A program made the position numbers and the translations under genes. The notes below the pieces were generated by a model. It was not told the origin of the DNA. It worked only from the letters and a program-made list of their open reading frames with translations, and ran no database searches. From the NCBI RefSeq assembly GCF_015352445.1, contig NZ_JADKPO010000024.1, forward strand, positions 1-64,000: a DNA stretch of 64,000 nucleotides, read 5' to 3'. Shown here one piece after another: positions 51,963 through 60,499 of the stretch (positions within the stretch are counted from its first letter, which is position 1; every line of letters starts with the position of its first letter). Source of the DNA: Nocardioides agariphilus (lineage in GTDB: Bacteria; Actinomycetota; Actinomycetes; Propionibacteriales; Nocardioidaceae).

Positions 51963-52943
51963 TCACGAGAACGCCCTGCCGTAGACGGCCCTGGCGTTCT
52001 CCTCGAAGATCAGCCTTCGGTCGTCGTCAGTGATCGTCGACAGCCCGTCGATCACCGGCTTGAGGTCATCGAGCGAGAGCCCGGTGGCCGGGTCGACGGC
52101 AGCACCGGTGCCCGGCGCTTCGGTGCCGAACAGGCACCGGTCGGGACCGACCACCTTGAACAGCAGCTCGAGGCCGTCGGCAGAGTAGAGCACCGTGTCG
52201 AACCACAGTCGGCGCAGGCGGACCGTGAAGTCGACCTGACCGGACTTCAGGCCGCCGGCGCGGAACCTGCCCAGCTGATAGGGGATCGCACCACCGCCAT
52301 GGGCGACGACCACCTTGAGTGTCGGGAAGTCGTCGAACACCTGGGAGTTGACCAGCCCGAGCACCGCGATGCTCTCTTCGTTGATGAAGTGCAGCGAGTA
52401 GGACTCGCGCGGCGAGCTGCAGCTGGCCGAGTGGATGAGGGCCGGCACGTCGAGCTCGCAGAGCTTCTCGTACAGCGGGTACCAGTAGCGGTCGCCGAGG
52501 CCGGGCACCGATGTGCCGTCGCCCTCGCAGGGGTCGGGATTGAGCAGGCAGCCGACGAACCCGAGGTCCGTGACGGTCCGCTCGAGCTCCGCGATCGCCG
52601 GACCGAGATCGGTGACCCGGAACTGCGGAAGTCCGGCCACCCCCCTGAACCGGTCGGGGTGGAGGCCGACCTGTCGGTGGATGATGTCGTTGACGTAGGT
52701 CGTCCACGAGCGCACGACGTCGGCACCGAACAGCGAGTGCATCATCGTGTACGGCCGGGGTGAGATGAACTGGACGTCGATCTGACCGGAGTCGAGCAGA
52801 GCGAGATGACCCGCCAACTTGGCTTCGAGCTGGTCGTCGGAGATCTTCGGACCCCTGAACGGCGAGCGCCGCGCGAAGAGCTTGGCCTGGTACTCATACA
52901 TCTCCGCGGGCGCCACGGTGTGCCCGTGCACATCGACGATCAC
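51963..52943 (-). CDS. Amidohydrolase-superfamily protein, LigJ/ACMSD-like (2)
   Basis: 326-aa paralogue of the LigJ-like protein at 39556: DVHGHT start (H6, H8), GFVGCLLNPDPCEG, ALIHSASCSSP, VVAHGGGAIPYQLGRF and FGTEAPGTGAAVDP. It could be a second hydratase, a decarboxylase (ACMSD family) or a lactonase. GTG overlaps the stop of the RraA-RidA gene. The LigJ-type NPDP and HGGGA motifs favour hydration. Confidence 0.82.
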   Translation of the reverse strand: MIVDVHGHTVAPAEMYEYQAKLFARRSPFRGPKISDDQLEAKLAGHLALLDSGQIDVQFISPRPYTMMHSLFGADVVRSWTTYVNDIIHRQVGLHPDRFRGVAGLPQFRVTDLGPAIAELERTVTDLGFVGCLLNPDPCEGDGTSVPGLGDRYWYPLYEKLCELDVPALIHSASCSSPRESYSLHFINEESIAVLGLVNSQVFDDFPTLKVVVAHGGGAIPYQLGRFRAGGLKSGQVDFTVRLRRLWFDTVLYSADGLELLFKVVGPDRCLFGTEAPGTGAAVDPATGLSLDDLKPVIDGLSTITDDDRRLIFEENARAVYGRAFS

Positions 52944-54007
52944 GATGTCTCACCCCGCTGGCTCGCAGGTCGGGTGATCGGGTCGATGACAGCGACGATC
53001 TGCAGTTGGAGCCGCTGCGGCCCGTCGCCCTTCACGGCATGGCGAGCCGGGCGATCCTCGGCATCGGGGAACATCTCGAGCCACGACTCATCGACGTACG
53101 CCTTGTCGTCGCGGTCCTTGAGGAACACCGTCACCTGAGCGATGTCGCCGATGTCGCCACCGGCCTCCCGCACCAACGCCGCCATGTTGGCGAAGGCATG
53201 CCTCGCCTCGTCGCGGACATGCTCGGGGGCCTTGCCGGTCTCAGGATCCTTGCCGCTGATGCCCGAGGAGAAGAAGAGCTGTCCGAGCTTGGCCCCGGCG
53301 GGGATGGGCGCCTTGTGCGAGACCCCGGGCAGGTGGACCGAACGGCCCGTCGCCCCGGACCGCTCCCCCACCGGCGCGTCAGGGTCGGCCAGGCCGCGCC
53401 ACCCGAACAGGTCGAGCATCCGCCCGCCTTGCTTGAGCTGCTCGATCACCTCACGTTCGTGCGCCTCGCGAGAATGGGCGGCGCTGAGCACCGAGTCGAC
53501 GTCGGTGGCAGGTAGCACCATGACCCCGTCGCGGTCCGCGACGACCAGGTCGCCGAGGTTCACCGCGACGCCGCCGACCTCCGCGCCGGTGCCGAGCGAC
53601 CCGATCGCCTTCTTGACGGTGCCCTTCATCGACACCCCGCGGGCAAAGACCGGGAAGCCCATCTGCTCGAGTGAGTCGATGTCGCGCACGCCTCCGTCGA
53701 TCACGAGACCGCGGATGCCCTGCACCAACGCGGCCCACGACAAGACCTCGCCCCAGTGGCCGAGCAGCAGCCCGGCGGCGTCGACGACCAGGACAGAGCC
53801 CGGAGGTGCGAGCTCGACTGCATGCTGGATCGCCAGGTTGTCCCCTGGCACGCACGCCACCGGGTAGGCAGGGCCGCACACCGCGGCGCCGTTCCAGACC
53901 GGCCGGATGCCGGGGTCGAGGGCTCGCGCCAGACCCTTCGAGGCTTCGAACAAGGTCGAGGTGCCCAGGTGGAGGCAGTCCTCCGCGACCAGGGGCGATG
54001 ACGTCAC
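52940..54007 (-). CDS. RraA-RidA fusion protein
   Basis: 355 aa in two parts. Residues 1 to about 215 are RraA-like (VVDAAGLLLGHWGEVLSWAA, DGGVRDIDS). Residues about 230-350 are a RidA/YjgF domain (QLFFSSGISGKDPETG, AFANMAALVREAGGDIGDIA, DRPARHAV with the conserved arginine). RidA proteins hydrolyse reactive enamine/imine intermediates or act on enol forms. The fusion suggests an aldolase-type cleavage followed directly by hydrolysis or tautomerisation of an unstable product. It overlaps both neighbours by four bases. Confidence 0.85.
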   Translation of the reverse strand: MTSSPLVAEDCLHLGTSTLFEASKGLARALDPGIRPVWNGAAVCGPAYPVACVPGDNLAIQHAVELAPPGSVLVVDAAGLLLGHWGEVLSWAALVQGIRGLVIDGGVRDIDSLEQMGFPVFARGVSMKGTVKKAIGSLGTGAEVGGVAVNLGDLVVADRDGVMVLPATDVDSVLSAAHSREAHEREVIEQLKQGGRMLDLFGWRGLADPDAPVGERSGATGRSVHLPGVSHKAPIPAGAKLGQLFFSSGISGKDPETGKAPEHVRDEARHAFANMAALVREAGGDIGDIAQVTVFLKDRDDKAYVDESWLEMFPDAEDRPARHAVKGDGPQRLQLQIVAVIDPITRPASQRGETS

Positions 54008-54678
54008 GAGTCCTCCTCCGGACGTTGCAGCGAGTGGTAGCCATGCTGGCGGCGGGCCTCGGCGATGGTCATCCCCTGCCGTACGGCGGCGATGATCAGG
54101 TCCTCGGCCTCGCTGATCCGCAGTGCCGTGGCCGCCACCTCCTCCGCACGGTCCTGAGGCACGACGACGACACCATCGTCATCGCCGACCACGAGGTCGC
54201 CCGGAGCCACGCGGACGTCGCCGAGCGTGACGGCGCCACCGACCTCGGCGACCTGTACCCGGTCCTTGCCGGTCCGCATGAAGCGCCCCCGGCTATACAT
54301 CGGGTAGCCGAGCTCCAAGGGCGTGGCGACGTCGCGGCAGACCCCGTCGATCGCCGTACCGGCAAGGCCCCGCACGTGGGCAACGGTCGTGAGGATGTCT
54401 CCCCACACGGTGCAGTCGAGGCGCCCGTCGTTGTCGAGCACGACGACCTGTCCGGGCTCGCAGTCGTCGATGTAGTCGCCGACGGTGCCGCGAACCGCGC
54501 CGACCGGCACGTACCTCACGGTGAACGCCGGTCCGGCCATCCGCTGGCCGGGCGCCAGTGCGGAGATGCCGAGTGCACTGCCGGGCAGTCCGAGCCGGTC
54601 GAGGGCGTCGGAGAGCGTGGCCGTGCCGAGCCCCGACAACACCCCCGCCACTGCTGCGGTCCCCGCGCCCTCGTCCAC
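54004..54678 (-). CDS. RraA-family protein, CHA-aldolase-like (3)
   Basis: 224-aa RraA-fold protein with GRLDCTVWGDIL, DGVCRDVAT (DGxxRD motif) and GDLVVGDDDGVVVVP. GTG start two bases after the transporter ATPase stop. Third RraA-type gene of the operon; the three differ clearly in sequence, so they may act on different hydroxy-oxo acids. Confidence 0.84.
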   Translation of the reverse strand: MDEGAGTAAVAGVLSGLGTATLSDALDRLGLPGSALGISALAPGQRMAGPAFTVRYVPVGAVRGTVGDYIDDCEPGQVVVLDNDGRLDCTVWGDILTTVAHVRGLAGTAIDGVCRDVATPLELGYPMYSRGRFMRTGKDRVQVAEVGGAVTLGDVRVAPGDLVVGDDDGVVVVPQDRAEEVAATALRISEAEDLIIAAVRQGMTIAEARRQHGYHSLQRPEEDS

Positions 54679-54680
54679 GG

Positions 54681-55901
54681 TCAGACCGACTCCAGAGGGG
54701 CAGACAACGGGTCGACACCGAAGGTCTCGAACTCGTCGTCGTCGTCCTCCTCGTCTTGGCGCGTCTCCGGTGTCGTGCCGTGCTCGTCGGAGACGACCAC
54801 GCAGTGCTCGGTCGGAAGCTCGACGAAGACGTCGTCACGACGACGGAACACGATGTCGGGGTTCACCCGACAGATCAGCTGCTGGTGGCCCACCCGCACC
54901 TGGTACTCGCAGGACTCACCCAGGAACAGCACGTACTCGACCATGCCCGGGTAGACGTTGGGCGTGCCCTCCGGGGGCCGCGCGGCGTGCAGCTGGATGT
55001 TCTCCGGACGGACCGACAGCAGGGCCTCGTCGTTGTCGCGGATGTCGGCGGGGCAGATGGCTTCCACCACACCGGCGGGGGTGTCGAGTCGCAGGTGGTC
55101 GCCTTGGCCCTTGCCGATGATCGTGACGTCCATCAGGTTGGTCCGCCCCACGAAGGAGGCGACGAACTTGGTGATCGGTCGGCGGTAGATCTCGCGCGGC
55201 CGGGCCGCCTGCACGATCTTGCCGTTCTCCATCACGGCCACTCGGTTGGACATGCTCAGCGCCTCTTGCTGGTCATGGGTGACGTAGAGCGTGGTCACCC
55301 CGACCTGGCGCTGAAGTCGGCGGAGCTCGGTGCGCATCAGCTCACGCAGGCTGGCGTCGAGGTTGGACAGCGGCTCGTCGAGCAGCAGCAGCTTCGGCTC
55401 GAGAGCGAGCGCGCGCGCGAGGGCGAGGCGTTGCTGCTGACCACCGGAGAGCTTCGGTGCAGGACGCTCGGCGAAGGCCCCGAGCTGCACCGTCTCCAGC
55501 GCCTTGGTCACCCGCTCGTTGATCTCCGTACGGCGCAGGTGCTTGCGGCTACGGGCGAAGCCACGCAGTGGGAATGCGACGTTCTCGAACACCGTCATGT
55601 GCGGCCAGATCGCGTAGCTCTGGAACACCATGCCGATGTCGCGCTCCTCAGGCCGGACGAAGATCTTGGGCGTGACCTGGTTGACCGGCCGGCCGCCCAA
55701 CACGATGGTGCCGCTGTCGGTGCGCTCCAACCCGGCTACGCATCTCAGCGTCGTCGTCTTGCCACACCCCGAGGGGCCCAGCAGTGTGTAGAACTGGCCC
55801 TCCTCGACGTCGAAGCTGACGCCGTCGACAGCGTTGACGCCCTCGTCGGCTCCCGGATAGCGCTTGAAGAGGTCGATGACGCTCAGTGAGACGTCGTTCA
55901 T
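54681..55901 (-). CDS. ABC transporter ATP-binding protein (Fe3+/polyamine-type, FbpC/PotA-like)
   Basis: 406-aa ATPase: Walker A GPSGCGKTT (42-50), signature LSGGQQQR, Walker B LLLLDE, then a TOBE domain and a long acidic tail (DEEDDDDEFE). ATG overlaps the stop of the cupin upstream by four bases. Its receptor (61780) and permease (62974) lie six to eight kilobases upstream on the same strand, with five catabolic genes between them. A single long operon that mixes transport and degradation is likely; the imported compound is probably the aromatic substrate. Confidence 0.9.
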   Translation of the reverse strand: MNDVSLSVIDLFKRYPGADEGVNAVDGVSFDVEEGQFYTLLGPSGCGKTTTLRCVAGLERTDSGTIVLGGRPVNQVTPKIFVRPEERDIGMVFQSYAIWPHMTVFENVAFPLRGFARSRKHLRRTEINERVTKALETVQLGAFAERPAPKLSGGQQQRLALARALALEPKLLLLDEPLSNLDASLRELMRTELRRLQRQVGVTTLYVTHDQQEALSMSNRVAVMENGKIVQAARPREIYRRPITKFVASFVGRTNLMDVTIIGKGQGDHLRLDTPAGVVEAICPADIRDNDEALLSVRPENIQLHAARPPEGTPNVYPGMVEYVLFLGESCEYQVRVGHQQLICRVNPDIVFRRRDDVFVELPTEHCVVVSDEHGTTPETRQDEEDDDDEFETFGVDPLSAPLESV

Positions 55902-56506
55902 GAGGACCCGCCGTGCGAGCCGTTGGCCTCCCACTCGCCGGGGTGGAAGTCCTCCCAGCCCGCGCGAGCCTCCTTGGGCGCCAGCTCGACGAACTCCTGG
56001 AAGTTGAGCCCGGCGAAGTTGTAGAGGGGCTTCGACTTGAAGACCAGGATCCGCGCCGGCACCTCGTCGCTGGAGTTGAAGTGCTGGTGGACGACCCCCG
56101 GGGGGACGATCAGGCAGTCGCCGGCCTCCCAGTCGGTGCGTTCGCCGTCGTGGATGTCGTAGCCGGAGCCGTTGAGGACGTACATCAGCGCGCTGTTCTG
56201 GTGGCCGTGCTTCTGGGACTTGCCTCCGGGGGCAAGCTCCTCGAACGCCGCCTGCAAGGTCTGCATCAGTCCCATGCTCGGGTTGAGTAGGGTCTTGTTC
56301 CACTTGACCGGCCCGTTCTTCCACGGGTTCGCCGAGGTCTTGTAGACACGCGGTCCCTCACGCTGGCGGCGACGCTCCTCGAGGAGGCTGTACTTGCCGC
56401 TCTTGATGGCGCGAACGAAGACGCGCCCTCCTTCGTAGTGCCGCTCGACCTTGGCGGTGAGCTCGGTCTCGGTCGTCGCGGTTGAAGTCTGCTCGGTCTC
56501 AGACAT
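55898..56506 (-). CDS. Monocupin protein (HQHFN family, 4)
   Basis: 202-aa protein with one C-terminal cupin (about 85-175): KSQKHGHQNSALMYVLNG and VVHQHFNSSDEVPAR. HxH is present but the usual glutamate of the first metal motif is not in its normal place. The N-terminal 80 residues are basic (LLEERRRQREGPRVYK). It may be a half-length relative of the bicupins upstream and could pair with the monocupin at 56539. Confidence 0.78.
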   Translation of the reverse strand: MSETEQTSTATTETELTAKVERHYEGGRVFVRAIKSGKYSLLEERRRQREGPRVYKTSANPWKNGPVKWNKTLLNPSMGLMQTLQAAFEELAPGGKSQKHGHQNSALMYVLNGSGYDIHDGERTDWEAGDCLIVPPGVVHQHFNSSDEVPARILVFKSKPLYNFAGLNFQEFVELAPKEARAGWEDFHPGEWEANGSHGGSS

Positions 56507-56538
56507 GTGCTGGTGCCTCTCGGTCTGTGGTGGGCGGA

Positions 56539-57096
56539 TCAGTAGCCGCGGTAGGTGGGGGCGGCCTCGAGCTGCTCGAGGTCATGGACCCCGAGCCACT
56601 TGAAGACCCGCGAGGTGGCGCTGAGGAAGCGAGCCGGCTCGTCCCCGTCGAGGTTGAAGTGCTGATGGGCGGTGTTGACCGGGATGAACATCCAGTCGCC
56701 GGCCTCCCACTCGAAGCGCTTGGGAACGTCGTCCATCTTCCAGTTGAAGGTCTCGCCCATCTCGGCGATGTCGACATCCCAGTGCAGCGAGTAGCCGCGG
56801 CCCTCCAGGAAGAAGATGAACTCCTCGGCCATGTGGCGGTGCTTGCCCGAGCGGCCGTCCGGCGGCAGCTCTTGGATGTAGGCGTCGATGTCGTAGTCGA
56901 GTGCATTGAGTGTGGGATTGGCGATGTGGGTCAGCAACCCCTGCGCACAGTCCTCGACGACCATGTCCTGGGCCTTGATGATGTGCGGCTTCTGCCGCTC
57001 ACGGTTCAGGTCTGCTGCCGCCGCCAGATCCTGGGCGTAGAACGAGCCGGCAGGGCGGTCAGCCGGCTGGTTGTCGGCTTCGTCGTAGCGGATCAT
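56539..57096 (-). CDS. Monocupin protein (HQHFN family, 3)
   Basis: 185-aa cupin with a full metal motif (GKHRHMAEEFIFFLEG: H-x-H-x3-E) and AHQHFNLDGDEPARFLS carrying the second-motif histidine. An insertion between the motifs (VDIAEMGETFNWKMDD) is unlike the others. ATG overlaps the stop of the Cdc48-like ATPase by four bases, so both are made together. Confidence 0.8.
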   Translation of the reverse strand: MIRYDEADNQPADRPAGSFYAQDLAAAADLNRERQKPHIIKAQDMVVEDCAQGLLTHIANPTLNALDYDIDAYIQELPPDGRSGKHRHMAEEFIFFLEGRGYSLHWDVDIAEMGETFNWKMDDVPKRFEWEAGDWMFIPVNTAHQHFNLDGDEPARFLSATSRVFKWLGVHDLEQLEAAPTYRGY

Positions 57097-59378
57097 CGGT
57101 CTGCTCCTTGGGGATCGGTGAGGGGGATCTCGGTTGCAATCTGCTGGTCGACGTAGTGCCTCGAAGCGGCGTCGAGGTGCTTGGCGGTGACGGCGACGTT
57201 GCGCGCGAACCCGGACTCGTGGAGCGCGTTGAGCCGTGCGGCGTCGCAGATCGCCGCCAGGTCGGCCCCGCTGAGACCTTCGGTGCGGGCCGCCACCTCG
57301 TCCACGACGGAGTCGAGCTCGGTGTCTGTCGCGACCTCGAGGAACGCTGCCAGCTTGGTGCGCAAGATCGCCGCGCGTCCCTCGGTGTCGGGCAGCGGCA
57401 CGTGGATCCGGGTGCCCAGCCGGCCGGGCCGCAACAGAGCCGGGTCGACGAGCTCGGGTCTGTTCGTGAGGGCCACCACCGCGACCTGTCCGCCCTGGAC
57501 GCTGTCGAGCTCGATGAGGAGCTGGTTGACCACGCGCTGTGAGGCGGGGTTGGCAGAGTCCGACGTGCGGCGAGGAGCCATCGCGTCGAGCTGGTCGAGG
57601 ATCAAGATGGTCGGCGCAGACTGACGAGCGAGCTGGAAGGCGTCGCGGATGGCCTCCTCGGACTGGCCCAGCCACTTGCTGAAGATCTCCGGCCCGTTGA
57701 CCACGACCACGTTGGCACCCGACTCCTCGGCCAGCGCCATGGCAAGCATGGTCTTGCCCGTGCCCGAGGCCCCGTGCAGCATGGCGCCGGACGAGGACGA
57801 CAGACCCACGTCCAGGAACGCCTGCGGGTGCAGCAGCGGCATCACGACGGTGTCCTTGAGGTGCTGGATCACATCGTCGAGCCCGGCGATGTCGGACCAG
57901 TAGACGCCAGGACTGTTGACGACTGCCTCGCGCAGTGCCGAGGGCTTGGTCTGTCCCAGCGCGTGCAACAGGTCGTCTTGGGTCACCAGGACGTGGGCAG
58001 TGTCGTGACCAGAAGCGGCGAGGGCCCTCAGCCCGGGACCGGCATGGCGCCGCAAGGCGTGCAGCCCCGCCTCGCGCGCCAGGTTGACCAGGTCGGCACC
58101 CGTGTAGCCGTGGGTGAGCGCGGCGAGCTCCGGGAGCCACGTCTGCGCATCCGGCTCCAGTGGCATGCCGCGGGTGTGGATGCGCAGGATCTCCAGGCGC
58201 CCGGCCACGCTGGGTGGACCGATGAGCAGCTCGCGGTCGAGACGACCGGGGCGGCGCAGCGCGGGATCGAGCGCTTCGGGACGGTTCGTCGTGCCAACGA
58301 CGATCACGTCCTCCATGCTGACCAAGCCGTCCAAGAGCGAGAGCAGCTGCGTGCCCATGCGCGCGTCGGTGTGACCGGTGTCGCGGCGTGGCGGCGCGAT
58401 GGCGTCGAGCTCGTCGATCAGCACGATCGACGGGGCGCTCTCCATCGCCTCCTCGAAGATCGAGCGCAGGTTGGCCTCGGTGCCGCCTTGCACCGAGCTG
58501 AGGATCTCGGGCCCGTTGACGTAGAGGAAGTGCGCCCCGATCTCGTTGGCGATCGCCCGGGCGAGGTGGGTCTTGCCGACTCCGGGCGGCCCGTGCAGCA
58601 GGATGCCGCGCGGCGGGTTGATGCCCAGATGGTCATAGACGTGGGGGTACATCAACGGCGTCTCGATCAGCTCCCGGACCTGGTCGACCTCCTTGTCGAG
58701 GCCGCCGACATCGTCGAAGGTCACCAGGTTGGCTGATGCTCCCGGCGACAGCATGCTCGTGCGCAGCACGATCCGGGTGTCGGGACCCACGACCGCCTGC
58801 TCAGGTGACGACGAGAGCACCCGGAAGTAGACGGGCCGGCGGAAGTCGGAGAGCTCCGCGGTGACGAGCATGCCGACCTGCACCAGCGCCTGGCCGCCGC
58901 CAAGGATGTCGCTGAGCTCGTCCTCGTAGGTCGTCAGACCGCGGGTCAGTGGGGCCAGCGGCTCCAGGACCACCCGCTTGGCCTGGGTGACCTGTACCTT
59001 GCGGGCTTGCACGGCCTCGCCCGACGCAGCCTTCAGGACCCGCAGCGCAGCGCGGCTCAGTCGCACCGACGGCGGGTCGGTCGGGTGGGGGTCGGCGACG
59101 ACCCGGAGCAGCAACGTGCGGCCCCGGGTCGTCGACACCTCGACGACACCTTTGTCGTCGATGCCCATGGTGGCCAGGCTCGAAGCGTCGATCATGCAGA
59201 CGTCGGACGTCGCCTCGTGGCTGTGGCCATGGTCGTGGTGGTGGTGCTCGTCGGTGTGCTCGTGGTCCTCGTCGAGGTCGCCGTGCGCGAGCCGTACCGC
59301 GACCAGGTCGACGGTCACCGCCGGCCCCAGGTCGTCCGGACCCGGGTTCTCGGTCGCGCCTGAGTCGGTCACCGTCAC
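57093..59378 (-). CDS. Cdc48-like double AAA+ ATPase with histidine-rich N-terminus
   Basis: About 761 aa. Order: His-rich stretch with ten histidines in residues 32-54; Cdc48-N-like beta-barrel region (about 60-205); AAA domain D1 with Walker A GPPGVGKT (263-270), Walker B IVLIDE (318-323) and second-region-of-homology arginines (RRPGR); AAA domain D2 with Walker A GASGTGKT (536-543). In D2 the Walker B is ILILDQ (591-596): the catalytic glutamate is glutamine, a change that blocks hydrolysis in other AAA+ proteins. The C-terminus (PQGADR) lacks the HbYX motif used to dock on proteasomes. GTG at 59378 overlaps the bicupin stop; GTG at 59372 is an alternative. It is embedded among four cupin genes, so it probably unfolds, assembles or loads metal into them. 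Confidence 0.88.
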   Translation of the reverse strand: MTVTDSGATENPGPDDLGPAVTVDLVAVRLAHGDLDEDHEHTDEHHHHDHGHSHEATSDVCMIDASSLATMGIDDKGVVEVSTTRGRTLLLRVVADPHPTDPPSVRLSRAALRVLKAASGEAVQARKVQVTQAKRVVLEPLAPLTRGLTTYEDELSDILGGGQALVQVGMLVTAELSDFRRPVYFRVLSSSPEQAVVGPDTRIVLRTSMLSPGASANLVTFDDVGGLDKEVDQVRELIETPLMYPHVYDHLGINPPRGILLHGPPGVGKTHLARAIANEIGAHFLYVNGPEILSSVQGGTEANLRSIFEEAMESAPSIVLIDELDAIAPPRRDTGHTDARMGTQLLSLLDGLVSMEDVIVVGTTNRPEALDPALRRPGRLDRELLIGPPSVAGRLEILRIHTRGMPLEPDAQTWLPELAALTHGYTGADLVNLAREAGLHALRRHAGPGLRALAASGHDTAHVLVTQDDLLHALGQTKPSALREAVVNSPGVYWSDIAGLDDVIQHLKDTVVMPLLHPQAFLDVGLSSSSGAMLHGASGTGKTMLAMALAEESGANVVVVNGPEIFSKWLGQSEEAIRDAFQLARQSAPTILILDQLDAMAPRRTSDSANPASQRVVNQLLIELDSVQGGQVAVVALTNRPELVDPALLRPGRLGTRIHVPLPDTEGRAAILRTKLAAFLEVATDTELDSVVDEVAARTEGLSGADLAAICDAARLNALHESGFARNVAVTAKHLDAASRHYVDQQIATEIPLTDPQGADR

Positions 59379-60499
59379 CCCTCGCTCCAGCTGGAGGCAT
59401 CCTCGATGTGCTGGATGCCGCCCAGGAACTCGTTGGCCGGATGGTGTGACCAGACGCTGATCAGGCGGGCGGGCTCGTCGCCGTCGTTGAAGTGCTGGTG
59501 CTCGGTCATCGGCGGGATGCAGATGAGATCGCCGGCCTTCCACGGGTGCTCCGACTCGTCGTGCACGTCGTGGCCGCGGCCCGCCACCACCAGCAGCAGC
59601 TCCTCGGGGATATGCCGATGCTTGCCGGTGCTGTGACCAGGGTTGATGACGTAGTCGGCGACGTCGAGGTCGTGGCCGTGCAGTCCTGCCCAGTTGTCGA
59701 CGCGGTAGCGCAGCTGACCTTGGCGCGTGTTCTCGAAGGCCGCATCCGCGGCTTTGAAGACCCGCGTGCTGTTGTCGCGCTGCTCCTTCTCGCGGCCCAG
59801 CCGGTCGACGAAGTCGTCGTACTGGGTGACCGGCTTGGCCAGCCGCTCGCCTCGGTCGCGAGCGGCGAACACCTCTTCGCGTTTGGCGTTCGCGCCCTTG
59901 TCAACCATCAGGTCGCTGTCGAGGCCGAGGAGCCCCTTGGGGAACTTGTAGCCCGACCACTCGCCGTCGGCGTCCTTGACCAGCTCGACCTCACCCGGCA
60001 CGTGCTGGGGCTCGTAGTGCTCGCTGTAGAGAAGGCCGAGCACGTGCCACAGCCGGCTCTCCGGCACCCAGGCCCTCAGGCCCTGGTCGCCGGCGGTGAT
60101 CCGGTGCGTGGTGTAGGGCGGCACGAAGAGCACGTCCTCGGGCCCGAAGTCGTAGACCTCGCCGTCCTGGGTGACCGTGCCGCTGCCCTCGAGGACGTAC
60201 ACCGTCAGCGATGGGATGCGACGCTCGAGGGGAGTCGACTCGCCAGGTCCGAGTCTCAGGAACCTGCACGTGAGCGACGAGATCGGGCCGGCGGTGAACC
60301 GCTCGAAGACACGTACGTCGCCGAGGGCGTGGCCACCGGGGGCGAACAGCTGAGGCGGTACGACGCGCGGCAGCAGCCGCATCCGGTCACGCTCGAGCTT
60401 CTGCTTGATGAACCGGCCCTCGTAGTCGTAGTACAGCCGGGGGTCGACCTCGCTGGTGGTGAGCTCGACGGCTTCCTTCTCGCGCTGGACCTCAGTCAT
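59375..60499 (-). CDS. Bicupin protein (HQHFN family, 2)
   Basis: 374 aa, two cupins. The N-terminal cupin (LGPGESTPLERRIPSLTVYV) lacks HxH; the C-terminal one has GKHRHIPEELLLVVAG and EHQHFNDGDEPARL. Plan and length are those of gentisate/1-hydroxy-2-naphthoate dioxygenases. GGAGGAG lies before the ATG. The stop overlaps the GTG of the Cdc48-like gene, so the two are translationally coupled. Confidence 0.82.
   Translation of the reverse strand: MTEVQREKEAVELTTSEVDPRLYYDYEGRFIKQKLERDRMRLLPRVVPPQLFAPGGHALGDVRVFERFTAGPISSLTCRFLRLGPGESTPLERRIPSLTVYVLEGSGTVTQDGEVYDFGPEDVLFVPPYTTHRITAGDQGLRAWVPESRLWHVLGLLYSEHYEPQHVPGEVELVKDADGEWSGYKFPKGLLGLDSDLMVDKGANAKREEVFAARDRGERLAKPVTQYDDFVDRLGREKEQRDNSTRVFKAADAAFENTRQGQLRYRVDNWAGLHGHDLDVADYVINPGHSTGKHRHIPEELLLVVAGRGHDVHDESEHPWKAGDLICIPPMTEHQHFNDGDEPARLISVWSHHPANEFLGGIQHIEDASSWSEG

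Noticed and set aside
59217-59285. Simple GTG/CAC microsatellite without coding meaning
   Set aside because: It lies in frame in a long, otherwise well-supported ATPase gene and alternates with acidic codons, so a protein feature is more likely. Conservation still needs to be checked.
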